Assembly (NCBI RefSeq): GCF_008808095.1
Contig: NZ_CP023397.1
Span: forward strand, 784,327 to 848,326
DNA: 64,000 nt
From: Pseudoalteromonas ruthenica
Lineage (GTDB): Bacteria > Pseudomonadota > Gammaproteobacteria > Enterobacterales > Alteromonadaceae
Direction of reading: 5' to 3'
Shown: positions 29,044 to 39,600 of the stretch, piece by piece
How the letters are laid out: each line of letters opens with the position of its first letter
Position numbering within the stretch: position 1 is the first letter of the stretch
The notes under the pieces: model-generated
Databases searched by the model: none
What the model was told of the DNA's origin: nothing
Seen by the model: the letters and a program-made list of their open reading frames with translations, nothing else
Translations under genes and position numbers: made by a program

Positions 29044-30648
29044 ATGAAACTATCTGACTTATTCAAGGTCAGCCTAGTGGCTTCAGCAGTCACACTGGCA
29101 GCATGTGGCGGCGACATCGAAATCACCCCAACTGTAAATGACAACAGCACAAATACAGATAACAGTGTTAATAATTCAAACAATACATCTGGTGGTGACA
29201 ACTCCGATGATTTTGAATGTGCCAGCTACGAGTCTGACTCTGGTACGGTCCAAGGTGTATTTGATGGTCGTGACTGTATTTACAATGACTCCTTTGCCAG
29301 TAAAACTATTGAAATCACCAGTAACATTACGTTCTCTGAAATCCCAGATAATGGTGTGCACTTATTTGAGCAAGCACTGTTAATCGGTGAAGATGGCAAC
29401 ACCACAGAAGGTTTTGAAATTCCAGCAAATGGCCCAACGCTAACAGTTGAGCCTGGTGCTACCTTGGCCTTCCAATCTGGCGAAGCCATTATTCGTATCG
29501 CTCGTGGCGCAAAAATCCAAGCTAATGGCACCGAAGAGAAACCTATTACGTTCACTTCAGCTAATGCCTTCGACCGTTTTGATAGCGCAGGTGAAGGTGC
29601 TCGCTATGCAGATTGGGGCGGTATCATTATTAATGGTAATGGTATCACTGACCAATGTACTGATGCAGAGCGTGATGCAAGCACGTGTAACGTTGCCTCT
29701 GAGGGGATCACTAGCTACTTCGGTGGTGACGACAATACTGATTCTAGCGGTAGTATCAAGTGGGCCAAAATTTGGTATGCAGGTTCAGGTCCTAAAGTAG
29801 GGGGTGAAGGCGATGACCTTAATTCACTTACATTAAATGCAGTGGGTTCAGGTTCAGAGTTTGAATACCTGCATATTCACCAAGGTTTCGATGATGGTAT
29901 TGAATTCTTTGGCGGTGCAGCGACGATTAAGCACATTGTTGTTACCGACACGCAGGATGATTCATTCGACTTTGATGCGGGTTGGCAGGGTGCAGGTCAA
30001 TTCTTATATGTACAACATGGTACTGTGACCTTGAACGACGGCACTGTGGTGAACATGGGCAACAACGGTTTCGAATCTGATGGTGTTAAGGGCGAGTCTT
30101 CACCGCAAGTGGGCCCAACTAACCCGACCCTTGCTAACATCACCATCGTGACCACAGATGGCAATTCTGTGCGAGATGATGATCCTTCGCAAGCTTACAA
30201 GTTCGACGATGAGTTCAATGCCAGCATTTACAACGCCTTATTGGTCAAGAAGAATGCGGTAAACAGCAGCTGTATTCAAGTGACTTCAGATGGCGAAAAG
30301 CAAGCCGATAACATCATGTTTAATAACTCAGTGATGGCGTGCTCTTCAAACTTCACCGATACAGATACATTCGCAGCGGGCCCATTAGCAGGGCAAACCA
30401 AGGCGTCTTGGTTCGAAAATAGCGGCAGTAGCGAAATTTTGACTGATGATGTATCGGTATTGGCTGAAAATGGCTTTGCAACAAACACTGCCTCAGCAGA
30501 TGTTTCAATTAATGCTAACGATTTAAGTGGCCTAGACTCAAGCTTCTTTGAGAGCGTAGATTACATCGGCGCGGTATCTGATCAGGACACAAGCTCTAGC
30601 TGGTATAAGTGGGTTGAGACTGCTGTTAATGCAGCGGCTCAAGACTAA
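29044..30648 (+). CDS. Surface lipoprotein with a parallel-beta-helix-like repeat, partner of the receptor
   Basis: 534 aa. Lipoprotein signal ending LAACGG (Cys20), then a Ser/Asn/Asp-rich linker (about residues 25-60) and a long Gly/Asp/Asn-rich domain whose strands (NGNGITDQ, SIKWAKIWYAGSG, EYLHIHQGFDDGIEFFGG, QDDSFDFDAGWQGAG) look like turns of a right-handed beta-helix. Such lipoproteins sit next to TonB-dependent receptors in Alteromonadales and probably bind substrate at the cell surface. The Pho-box-like site upstream points to a phosphorus compound. Family not named with certainty. Confidence 0.8.
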   Translation: MKLSDLFKVSLVASAVTLAACGGDIEITPTVNDNSTNTDNSVNNSNNTSGGDNSDDFECASYESDSGTVQGVFDGRDCIYNDSFASKTIEITSNITFSEIPDNGVHLFEQALLIGEDGNTTEGFEIPANGPTLTVEPGATLAFQSGEAIIRIARGAKIQANGTEEKPITFTSANAFDRFDSAGEGARYADWGGIIINGNGITDQCTDAERDASTCNVASEGITSYFGGDDNTDSSGSIKWAKIWYAGSGPKVGGEGDDLNSLTLNAVGSGSEFEYLHIHQGFDDGIEFFGGAATIKHIVVTDTQDDSFDFDAGWQGAGQFLYVQHGTVTLNDGTVVNMGNNGFESDGVKGESSPQVGPTNPTLANITIVTTDGNSVRDDDPSQAYKFDDEFNASIYNALLVKKNAVNSSCIQVTSDGEKQADNIMFNNSVMACSSNFTDTDTFAAGPLAGQTKASWFENSGSSEILTDDVSVLAENGFATNTASADVSINANDLSGLDSSFFESVDYIGAVSDQDTSSSWYKWVETAVNAAAQD

Positions 30649-30676
30649 AAGCCTAGTTATTTAGAGTGTTAAATTG

Positions 30677-30718
30677 AGGCGCCTTGGTGCTTGAGCAAAG
30701 CAGTAGGCGCCTATTTTT
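30677..30718 (+). terminator. Hairpin and T run between lipoprotein and receptor genes
   Basis: AGGCGCC (30677-30683) and GGCGCCT (30706-30712) pair, followed by ATTTTTTG. The loop is long (22 bases) with some internal pairing. Only 25 bases remain before the receptor start, so this probably reduces rather than blocks read-through, giving more lipoprotein than receptor. Confidence 0.6.
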
Positions 30719-30743
30719 TGTCAAACTGATTAGGATGTATATC

Positions 30744-33443
30744 ATGTTTAAACAACATAGGCTGAGCAAACTCACCCTCGCGGTTGGCCTGGGATTGTTT
30801 GTCCACACTAATGGCCTAATCGCAGCTGAAGCAGAGCTCGCAGCGAACGATGAAATAGAAGAGGTTGTGGCTGTAGGAACTCGGCTTCAAGGAAGCGCTG
30901 CAGCTGTGGTTGAAGAACGAAAAAATCAGGCATTCGTTGCTGATATTCTTGGAGCCGAGCAACTATCACGTACTGGCGACAGTGACGCTGCCTCAGCGCT
31001 TCGTCGTGTGACAGGCCTGACATTAGTTGATGGTAAGTTTATTTATGTTCGTGGTCTGGGCGAGCGTTATTCCAGTGCTAGATTGAATGGTGCCTATATC
31101 CCTAGCCCCGACCTCACTCGCAACGTCGTGCCGCTGGATATTTTCCCAGCCAGCATCATAGAAAGTATGGCGGTGCAAAAAGCCTACTCTCCCGATATGC
31201 CTGCGGCGTTCGGTGGCGGTAACATAGACATCAGAACCAAATCCATCCCCAACGATTTTGTTGCCGGAGTGGAGTTGGGCGTTGGCTATAACACAACAGC
31301 GGATGAAGGCTATACCTATGATGGTAATGATGCTGGTGTTCCACAAGCAATGAAAGATGCGATTGTTCGCTATCAAGGAAACTTTAGCATCAACAATATA
31401 GTTAACAGAGACTATTTGCAGGACAATGAGCAAGGAACGCGTGCTCAGCAAGCGACCGCTATCAATAACCAATTGTTAAAGTCATTGCCACGAAACTATG
31501 GCCTGAAAGAAGAGTCACTTGACCCGGAAATGGGCGTCAAAGCGCACATTGGCAATAGCTTTGAAGAGGATTACTTCGGCGGTCGTATTGGCTTTTTACT
31601 ATCAGGTGCGTATGTTAACGAATGGGATGCACAAACTCGCTTTTCATCTGTGATTGCACAAGATGTCGATAGCAGTTGTGCGACTAGCCTAGATTCTGCC
31701 GAGCAGGTTGCAAACTCGTGCTATAACACCGTGAAAAATTCGACGGTAACGACCGAGAACGAGCGTTATAACGCCACGGCAAGCCTTGGTTACACCTTCG
31801 ATACACATAGTATTTCTGCTCAACAACTCTATATTGTCGATAATGAAGACGAAACGGAAGTAGCGATTTCACAAAGCCCGGCGGGCAGTTCAACGTTTAC
31901 CATTGCCGGTGACGGGTTAGCTAATCGCAATCACGAATTCAATCTTGAAGAGCGTAAGCTCAATGTATCCCAGTTCCTTGGACAGCATACTTTCTTGGAT
32001 TTATGGGGAGTCGGCTTTGATTGGCAGTATACGCGTTCGAAAGCAACCACAGATATTCCCACCAACGTTGATTTTGAGTTTCGCGATCAATACGGCGAAA
32101 ACGGTCGTTACGCGGGGTCTGAGATCACAGGAGACGACAACCGCGTGATCATGTCATATACCGATATGGAAGAACGTGTAACTTCCTATGGTGGTAACTT
32201 TAACTTGCCTTTGATGTTTGATGGTGTCGATGTCGAGTTTAAGGTAGGTTATGACTTTTCGGATCGAGCAAGAATCTACAACACTTCTAGCTTCACTGTG
32301 AACAACAGTGCTGGTGCTGCGATCAATGTCAACGATGGCAGTCGCGATCCGCTGACTAACAGCGGCTATTTAAGCGATCAATTTATCGATGGCAACGCCA
32401 TTTTGGTCGATTTTAACGAACCAACGCCACCAGATGCTGATGACTATATTGCTGGTCAAAAGATTGATGCTGGCTATGGCTCATTCGATGTAATGTATGA
32501 CCAATGGTTGCGCATTAGCGGCGGTATACGATATGAGGAATTCAAACAAACCTCAGTTGGTACGTCTAGCCTTATTTTTGATGGCGAAGATTTGCAAACG
32601 ATTTGGTCTGCCGAGAACATTGAAGATGGCACTATCTTAGAAGATGATTGGTTCCCCGCATTGTCATTAACTTATATTGGCGCAGAGCAATATCAAGTTC
32701 GAGCCGGTTACGGTGAAACCGTAGTGCGCCCTGACTTTCGTGAAGTGGTCCCTGTCACCTATTTTGATCCGCTAACCGATATTCGTACTTTTGGTCGCGT
32801 CGGTCTTAAGAGCAGTCCGATTAAGAATTACGACCTTCGCTACGAATTCTACGGTGAAGCAGGGAACTCCTACAGTGTCGCTGCCTTTTATAAGGATATA
32901 GAAGCACCCATTGAGACCGTTTTGCGTATTGGTGATGAAGACTACTCCGCGACCTTCGTCAATGGTGAAACTGCTGAGGTGTATGGTATAGAAGCAGAAT
33001 GGCTTCAAGATCTGACGTTCTTGAGCGATGGACTATTTACCAGCGGTAATATTACTTTAAGTGATTCCGAAGCGAAGATAGATCCTGCTTTAGCCGGAAA
33101 CCTAACTAACCCAACTAAGCGTATGACGGGTCACTCTGAATACGTCGTCAATATGCAGCTAAATTACGACTCTGCTGATGGCGTTCATAGTGCGTCATTG
33201 GTCTATAACGTGTTTGGTGAGCGTATTCTCGCAGCTGGCGTAGCGGGGCGTGATGATGCCTATGAGCAACCATTTCACTCGTTAGACTTAGTGTACACGT
33301 GGTACCCAGATTTCAACTCTAAAGTGAAATTCAAAGTCCAAAACCTGTTAGACGAGCAAAAAGAAGTGACGCAGTCAGACATCGTAGTGCGTTCACGTGA
33401 AGAAGGTGTAGAATTCAGCGTAAGTTATGCATATGAGTTCTAG
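30744..33443 (+). CDS. TonB-dependent outer-membrane receptor
   Basis: 899 aa. Signal peptide ends near NGLIAAEA; the TonB box region is DEIEEVVAVGTR; plug domain about residues 45-190 (SDAASALRRVTGLTLVDGKFIYVRGLG segment, with RTKSIP at its end); then a 22-strand barrel ending in an aromatic residue (VSYAYEF), as expected for BAM insertion. It imports a large or scarce substrate using TonB. Start at ATG 30744; an earlier in-frame start lies inside the hairpin region. Paired with the surface lipoprotein at 29044. Confidence 0.93.
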   Translation: MFKQHRLSKLTLAVGLGLFVHTNGLIAAEAELAANDEIEEVVAVGTRLQGSAAAVVEERKNQAFVADILGAEQLSRTGDSDAASALRRVTGLTLVDGKFIYVRGLGERYSSARLNGAYIPSPDLTRNVVPLDIFPASIIESMAVQKAYSPDMPAAFGGGNIDIRTKSIPNDFVAGVELGVGYNTTADEGYTYDGNDAGVPQAMKDAIVRYQGNFSINNIVNRDYLQDNEQGTRAQQATAINNQLLKSLPRNYGLKEESLDPEMGVKAHIGNSFEEDYFGGRIGFLLSGAYVNEWDAQTRFSSVIAQDVDSSCATSLDSAEQVANSCYNTVKNSTVTTENERYNATASLGYTFDTHSISAQQLYIVDNEDETEVAISQSPAGSSTFTIAGDGLANRNHEFNLEERKLNVSQFLGQHTFLDLWGVGFDWQYTRSKATTDIPTNVDFEFRDQYGENGRYAGSEITGDDNRVIMSYTDMEERVTSYGGNFNLPLMFDGVDVEFKVGYDFSDRARIYNTSSFTVNNSAGAAINVNDGSRDPLTNSGYLSDQFIDGNAILVDFNEPTPPDADDYIAGQKIDAGYGSFDVMYDQWLRISGGIRYEEFKQTSVGTSSLIFDGEDLQTIWSAENIEDGTILEDDWFPALSLTYIGAEQYQVRAGYGETVVRPDFREVVPVTYFDPLTDIRTFGRVGLKSSPIKNYDLRYEFYGEAGNSYSVAAFYKDIEAPIETVLRIGDEDYSATFVNGETAEVYGIEAEWLQDLTFLSDGLFTSGNITLSDSEAKIDPALAGNLTNPTKRMTGHSEYVVNMQLNYDSADGVHSASLVYNVFGERILAAGVAGRDDAYEQPFHSLDLVYTWYPDFNSKVKFKVQNLLDEQKEVTQSDIVVRSREEGVEFSVSYAYEF

Positions 33444-33464
33444 TTTCAGGTAACAACAAAGAAA

Positions 33465-33489
33465 AGCCCAGCCAGTGCTGGGCTTTTTT
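33465..33489 (+). terminator. Terminator after the receptor gene
   Basis: AGCCCAGC, CAGT loop and GCTGGGCT, followed by TTTTT. The upstream A run makes it usable for the convergent gene ending at 33498 as well. Confidence 0.92.
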
Positions 33490-33497
33490 ATATGGTA

Positions 33498-33917
33498 TTA
33501 ACGGCATTTAATAGTCGCATAAAGAGGATAACACTGGTTTTTGCTGCCCGTACTTTTTTTAATCCACGCACTGCCATACCAGTCATAATCAGCATAAGAC
33601 GATTCATCTTCGCCATAGGTAACGGTACTTCCAGAAACTTCCTGATTGTGACCGCGTGCTTCACAAAAGGTGTTGCCATTGGTTGAGCCCACAAAGAAGG
33701 ACTCTAAACGCCCATTAACCCACACTTTCGGGCCATAATAGGTCACTGTTGAGGCGGCTAATGAACCTTGTTTGTTGAGCATATTCACTTCAGCGCGCGT
33801 AAAGCTTACTTGCTCTTGGTCTGGTGCTGCCAAATTGACCGCTGAGCTTTGAGCTGAGGCTGTTGATGATAGTGCTGCGACAGTCAGTGCCGCGATAGAG
33901 GTTACGAATAAATTCAT
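33498..33917 (-). CDS. Small secreted protein of unknown function
   Basis: 139 aa with a Sec signal peptide (NLFVTSIAALTVAALSSTASA, cut before QSS). The mature part has three Cys (FCEARG, QCYPLY, IKCR), many Tyr/Ser and a likely beta structure. No family recognised. Convergent with the receptor gene; upstream 33918-34179 is AT-rich and shows no clear signal beyond a ribosome site for asd. Confidence 0.75.
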   Translation of the reverse strand: MNLFVTSIAALTVAALSSTASAQSSAVNLAAPDQEQVSFTRAEVNMLNKQGSLAASTVTYYGPKVWVNGRLESFFVGSTNGNTFCEARGHNQEVSGSTVTYGEDESSYADYDWYGSAWIKKSTGSKNQCYPLYATIKCR

Positions 33918-34179
33918 GACTATTTCCTTGTTTAATTGTTAATGCACACCTCCGACTGCCTGTGTACCTACTTACTACACCATCAAGTGTTTTCAAAATA
34001 GCGACAGAATAGTTAATAAATTGTGACTAACGAATCGGGTGATATTAGCTATATGAAATAATTTTAAGTTGTATCTAACCCACTAGTGCCTGGGGCGTTG
34101 CAGTGCTATTGTCAGAGATTCTCAGTGCTCGCTGGGTCTCACGCAATATGAATAAACTTGTAAGTAAGAGGAATCTGTA

Positions 34180-35295
34180 ATGAAAAAAGTAGGCTTAGTA
34201 GGCTGGCGGGGGATGGTTGGCTCCGTACTGCTAGAGCGGATGCAACAAGAAAGTGATTTTACTCATATTGATGTGACCTTTTTTACCACTTCACAGACAG
34301 GACAGTTGGGCCCGGCAATTGGCGGCGATGCTAAACCTTTGTTGAGCGCCTACGATGTTGACGCGCTCAAGGGCATGGATGTTGTTGTGACCTGTCAAGG
34401 TGGCGATTACACCAATGAAGTCTATGGTAAATTGCGCGACAGTGGTTGGCGCGGGTATTGGATTGATGCCGCCTCGGCGCTGCGTATGAGCGACGAGAGC
34501 ATTATTGTACTCGATCCGGTGAATCATGATGTTATCGAGCAAGGTCTCGAACAAGGTGTAAAAACCTTCGTCGGTGGTAATTGCACGGTATCGTTGATGC
34601 TATTGGCATTGGGGGGCTTGTTTGAACAAGATTTAGTTGAGTGGGTTAGCCCCATGACCTATCAAGCGGCCTCCGGCGCCGGTGCGCGCAATATGAAAGA
34701 ATTACTTAAGCAAATGGGTGATATTCATGGTGTCGTTGCCTCGCAACTTGCCGACCCTGCCAGCGCTATTTTAGAAATAGACAAGCTAGTTGCGAATAAA
34801 ATGAAAGATGGTTCACTGGATTATGATCAGTTCGGTGTGCCACTAGCAGGTAGCTTGATCCCGTGGATTGATGTGCCAATGCCGTCGGGGCAAAGCAAAG
34901 AAGAGTGGAAGGCTGAAGTAGAAGCCAATAAAATTTTGGGTTCCTCGAAGCAACCTATCCCGGTTGATGGCTTATGCGTGCGTGTAGGCATGATGCGCTG
35001 CCACGCTCAGGCACTGACCATCAAATTGCGTGAGGATGTTAGCGTTAGCAAAATAGAGCAAATTCTTGCGAGTCACAACGAATGGGTCGATGTCATTGCC
35101 AACGAGCGTGGTGCATCGAGCGAAGAGTTGAGCCCTGTCAATGTCACAGGGACTTTACGAATTCCTGTTGGCCGCATTCGCAAGCTCAGTATGGGGCCTC
35201 GTTATATTAGTGCATTTACGGTGGGCGATCAGCTACTATGGGGAGCGGCAGAACCGCTTAGAAGAATGCTGAAAATTATCTGTAACGGGTACTAA
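34180..35295 (+). CDS. asd: Aspartate-semialdehyde dehydrogenase
   Basis: 371 aa. Reduces aspartyl phosphate with NADPH to aspartate semialdehyde, the branch point to lysine/diaminopimelate, threonine and methionine. NADP motif [11 protein letters not shown] at the N-terminus, active-site Cys in GGNCTVSLM, and the later substrate Arg/His region ([13 protein letters not shown]). This is the gammaproteobacterial form. Good ribosome site (AAGAGGAA), terminator at 35308. Confidence 0.97.
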   Translation: MKKVGLVGWRGMVGSVLLERMQQESDFTHIDVTFFTTSQTGQLGPAIGGDAKPLLSAYDVDALKGMDVVVTCQGGDYTNEVYGKLRDSGWRGYWIDAASALRMSDESIIVLDPVNHDVIEQGLEQGVKTFVGGNCTVSLMLLALGGLFEQDLVEWVSPMTYQAASGAGARNMKELLKQMGDIHGVVASQLADPASAILEIDKLVANKMKDGSLDYDQFGVPLAGSLIPWIDVPMPSGQSKEEWKAEVEANKILGSSKQPIPVDGLCVRVGMMRCHAQALTIKLREDVSVSKIEQILASHNEWVDVIANERGASSEELSPVNVTGTLRIPVGRIRKLSMGPRYISAFTVGDQLLWGAAEPLRRMLKIICNGY

Positions 35296-35307
35296 GCTGC
35301 TGTAAAT

Positions 35308-35328
35308 AGGGCACTTTTGTGCCTTTTT
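35308..35328 (+). terminator. Terminator of asd
   Basis: A 7-bp stem (AGGGCAC with GTGCCTT) and TTTT loop, followed by TTTT. Confidence 0.75.
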
Positions 35329-35399
35329 ATTATTCCTAGCTAGACTTTTACCAGCGCATTTCCTAGTATACCTGCAATGTGTTGGTAGGAGTCTTGCCT

Positions 35400-36158
35400 G
35401 TGCGTTTTATTGTTGGCTTATTTGTCCTTGTTAGTGCGCTCAGTGTGCCTGCTCACGAGTTGAAGGGCAGCTTACCAGATCATTACCCTCCTTATAGTAT
35501 CGTGGGTGATACCACTAAAGGCATTATTCCTGACCTATTAGTGGCGCTGAACTCGTTTAGTGATCATGCCTATAAAGCGCAGCCAAATACCTCACGGCGC
35601 TCATTAAAGTTGTTACATGAAGGGCAAATTCATTACCGCTTTGATTCCGAGCGCTGGGTTGCAAACGCCAGTCACTATTATTGGAGTGACGCGATAGTTG
35701 AAGTGAATGATGTGTTGGTTTATCCGGCAAGCGGCCCAGCAATCAATGATATAAAACAACTGCAAAGGTTAGCAAACGACCGCCAAAAGCCGCTGCGAAT
35801 TGGAACCCGCTTCGACTACCACTATCCAACTTTAATGCCGCTGCTTAATAACGGCAACATGGTCCGTGATAACTTTTACTCTGAAATAAATATGCTAAAG
35901 GCCCTGGCAGACAAAGAGCATGGGCAACTCAGTGCTGTTGTAATTGCAGAGCATGTTTATGATTATCTGTTAAGGTCAAGACCTGAGCTGGTGGGTGAAT
36001 TAGTTAAAAGTAACCGCCCCATAGACACAGCTCTTTACCAGTTTCAGTTTCCAAAAACTGATAACGGGCGTATCAATATGCTTTATACTAACCGCTTATT
36101 AGATAAGTTAAGGCGTAATGGCGAGTTGGAAAAAATAGTTAATAACTATACCCAGTAA
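35400..36158 (+). CDS. Periplasmic solute-binding-like protein (SBP_bac_3 type)
   Basis: 252 aa. Signal peptide RFIVGLFVLVSALSVPAHA-like, ending AHE. The mature domain has family-3 binding-protein features (SLPDHYPPYSIVGDTTKGIIPDLLVAL near the N-terminus and a C-terminal DKLRRNGELEKIVNNY). No transporter genes are nearby, so it may be a sensor accessory or an orphan binding protein. GTG 35400 is preferred because AGGAG lies eight bases upstream; a TTG at 35394 would be only two bases from it. Confidence 0.8.
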   Translation: MRFIVGLFVLVSALSVPAHELKGSLPDHYPPYSIVGDTTKGIIPDLLVALNSFSDHAYKAQPNTSRRSLKLLHEGQIHYRFDSERWVANASHYYWSDAIVEVNDVLVYPASGPAINDIKQLQRLANDRQKPLRIGTRFDYHYPTLMPLLNNGNMVRDNFYSEINMLKALADKEHGQLSAVVIAEHVYDYLLRSRPELVGELVKSNRPIDTALYQFQFPKTDNGRINMLYTNRLLDKLRRNGELEKIVNNYTQ

Positions 36159-36163
36159 TAGGT

Positions 36164-36319
36164 TTATTTAAGCCACTGTTTAATAAGTTCAGCAATTGCC
36201 TTATGATGGTCCTGCGCATAGCAAGAGATAACTTGTTTTTGGCGCTTGCTCTGGTCCAATTTTGACTGCTTTTTTTGATGTAAGCGTGCGAAGGGACCTT
36301 GTTTTGATTTATCATTCAT
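36164..36319 (-). CDS. Possible 51-aa basic protein
   Basis: Minus-strand ORF with ATG at 36319 and TAA at 36164, beginning MNDKSKQGPFARLHQKKQ and ending ELIKQWLK. Rich in Lys and Gln, one Cys, helical, no signal peptide. It fills the space between two plus-strand genes and overlaps the mRNA leader of the next one but no coding part. The amino-acid composition looks protein-like; family unknown. Confidence 0.45.
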   Translation of the reverse strand: MNDKSKQGPFARLHQKKQSKLDQSKRQKQVISCYAQDHHKAIAELIKQWLK

Positions 36320-36339
36320 TGTTTTCTAACTACTGCCTA

Positions 36340-36543
36340 ATGACTAAATTCAGCTATATTTTACCCGTGGTGTGTATGCTCTCCCTGAGTGCTTGTAAGG
36401 GCACCCAGCGTTATCATGAAACCCAATCTCAACGCTTAGACGAGTGTGCATATAAAAATGATGATGACTATTTTGCGTGCTTAGAGCAACAAAAACAGAA
36501 CTATCAGCGGTTTCAACAACAGCGTCAACAAGAAAATAATTAA
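36340..36543 (+). CDS. Small predicted lipoprotein
   Basis: 67 aa, start ATG 36340. Signal MTKFSYILPVVCMLSLSAC with lipobox LSAC, then a short polar tail rich in Gln, Glu, Asp and Arg (a likely helix or disordered). Two Cys in DECAYKNDDDYFACLEQ have coiled spacing and may pair. No family named. Confidence 0.65.
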   Translation: MTKFSYILPVVCMLSLSACKGTQRYHETQSQRLDECAYKNDDDYFACLEQQKQNYQRFQQQRQQENN

Positions 36544-36614
36544 GCTAAATATTTCATAGTGTTGAAATACCTACCTATACTTTTAACTTCCGCTTTAAAA
36601 ATATTTATGCTGGC

Positions 36615-39600
36615 ATGGAAGTTAACAACAAGAAAAAGCGTTTTACAATACGCGTTACACTAATAACAACCTTCATATTTGCTTGTGCCTTCACGGCTAT
36701 TGCGGCTATATCACTACACTATTACTTTAGTAGTAGTCTTGCAAAAAACGCAGCGGCAACGCAGTTTGAATTAATCGCCACTCAGGTTGCCAGCCAAGCA
36801 CGACGTCAAGAGCAGGCTGCGGTAAGCCTCGCAAATGTAATTAAGCTGCAAAATATTCGCGGTGCGAGATCCATTAGCGGCGAGCAACTAGCTCGCTTTA
36901 GTGCTTTATTAAGTGCTCAAGAAGAGGTGTTTTCATTATTTTACGGCTTTAGTAATGGCGATTACTTTGAAATATCTAATTTAGAGTCCACTCCCGGGAT
37001 TAGGCGCGTGTGGGGTGCAGCACCTAACGACCGCTGGGTTGTTGTACAAATATATGGTCAGGGCGGCGATAGGAAAAGGTATACCCAATTTCTCGACTCC
37101 AAGCTTAACGTTCGAATACAAACTGAGGAGCCAACAGACTACGATGCTCGGCAAAGGCCGTGGTTTAAGAACGCATCACATCAAAGTGTAAATAAAATGC
37201 CCCCCTATATGTTTAGCTTTATAGGTCGCCCTGGCACGAGTTACGCGATTACCGGCAAAAATAACGTGGTAGCGGGGACCACCGTGCTGTTATCTTCTTT
37301 GTCTCGATACATGGACATACCTGATTATACCTTAACCGGCAATGGCTATTTATTTGATGACAATGGGGAAGTCAGTATAGAGCAACGTGTTGATGCGCCA
37401 TCAGAACTCAACGTGACACCTATCACCTTAGACGATCGTCAGCGTGTTTATTTAGATAAGGTCGGTACTTTGCGAGTAGGGGTTATGGATGATTACCCTC
37501 CATTTGAGTACTCAGTGTCGGGGCAACCTCGGGGTTACAGTGTTGAGCATATTCGTTTATTGGCGAGGAAACTGGGGGTCGAGCTGCAGTTTATCAATGG
37601 CTATCGGTTTCCGGAACTAGTGGAGCAGTTAAAGTCCGGCAAAATAGATATGTTACTTGGACTTATGAAAAACGAAGAGCGTGAGCAATTTTGTGTATTT
37701 GCAAATGGCCACTATGAAACAAGGATAATTGCCACCATGCGCCAGGGGGAGGCACAAGGGCAACAACGTTTAAGTGACTTTAAAGAGTTACGTATTGCCG
37801 CGCAAAAAGGCTACGCTGTGACAAAGTTTTTAAAAGCGCGTATGGGCAACGCCCACTTTATTGAATACAACGATACCCTCGATGCGCTGAAGGGGCTTAA
37901 CAGAGGGGACGTTGATGTTGTGTTCGATGATGAGGTGGTTATTAACTATATCCAAGCTTACTTCTATATTGAAGGGCTTGAAAAAGTAACCCAAATTAGT
38001 GAACTAAAATCACAAAGTGACTTCAACTTTCATCACACGGTAAGAAAGGATTTAGCGCCGCTGATGACGTTCATAAATCGGGCTATTAATGAACTAAAAC
38101 CAAGTTTGAAAGTAGATCTAAAACAAAAGTGGTTAGACTTTGACAGCCCCAGACGGCGTGCAGAGCTTTCACAGTTGCCCTCTAAGCAGTTACTGGATAT
38201 TGCCCAACAAGCACCTCTTCGCGATCGCATGCACGAAATAGAAATTGATAACAAAACACATTATGCCTATATATCGCGTGTTGAGGGGCTCATTGGTTCT
38301 GGGAATCAGGAATACATCGCGCTCATAGTCAGCGAGGATGAGGCCTTGTCGCAACTACAATGGCAAGTAAAAAAGGCCATGTTAGTAACCTTATTTGTGT
38401 TATTTATAGTACTGATCATTATCTCCCAAATGGCGCGTAATCTAGCCAACCCCATTCAACGCTTAATTGAAGAAAATCAGAAGATTGGCCAACGAGACTA
38501 TGACCATGTTCATTATGTCGACTCTCACATAGAGGAAATTCACCAACTTTCATCGGCCATGGTTAATATGTCTGAATCAATATGTGACTTTGAGGCCGGG
38601 CAAAAGGAATTGCTCGATGCATTTATTCAGCTTATTGCTCAGGCAATCGATGAAAAATCGCCATACACTGGGGGGCATTGTGCTCGCGTACCAGAACTGG
38701 CGATGATGTTGGCGCAAGAAGCGAACAATCAACAGAAGGGGCCATTTGCGCACTTTGGTTTTAATTCCAAAGAGCAATGGCGTGAATTTGAAGTCGCTGC
38801 GTGGTTACACGATTGCGGTAAAATTACGACGCCGGAGCATATTGTTGATAAAGGCTCTAAGTTAGAGTGTATATATAATCGGATTCACGAAATACGTATG
38901 CGCTTTGAAGTATTATACCGAGATGTTCGTATCGATTATCTTGAAGCCGTAAATAGAGAGCCTGAAGAGCAATTAAGGTTTTATGCAACGCTTCAACAGC
39001 GGCAAAAGGAACTAAAGGAAGATTTTGCTTTTGTAGCCAAATGCAATGTCGGTGGGGAAATGATGTCTGAACAAGACCGCAGTAGATTGGAGTCGATAGC
39101 TGAGCAAACATGGTACCGAAATTTCGATGATTGCCTTGGGTTATCCCCGGCCGAACAGCGTCGGATGAAAGATTTTGAGCATACCACTGAAGGTGAAGAG
39201 TATTTACTTGCGGATAAAAAATGCCATATATTTGCACGTAATGAAAGGGAATTTAGTCGCAATTCAGGCTTTGGTTTTAATATGGAGCCAACAGAAAATA
39301 AACAAAATCTCGGCGAGTTATATAACTTGAAAATAGGTCGGGGTACATTAACGAATGAAGATAGGTATATTATTAATGAGCATATTATTACGACCATTCG
39401 CATGTTAGAAACTCTGCCGTTACCAGAGGATTTACAGCGTGTACCCGAATACGCTGGTGGGCATCATGAAAAGTTGGATGGCGGAGGATATCCGCGAGGT
39501 TTAATTGCTGAGCAAATGTCAGTGCCTGCACGGATCATGGCCATTGCAGATATTTTCGAAGCGCTGACTGCAAATGACAGACCATATAAGGAAGCAAAAA

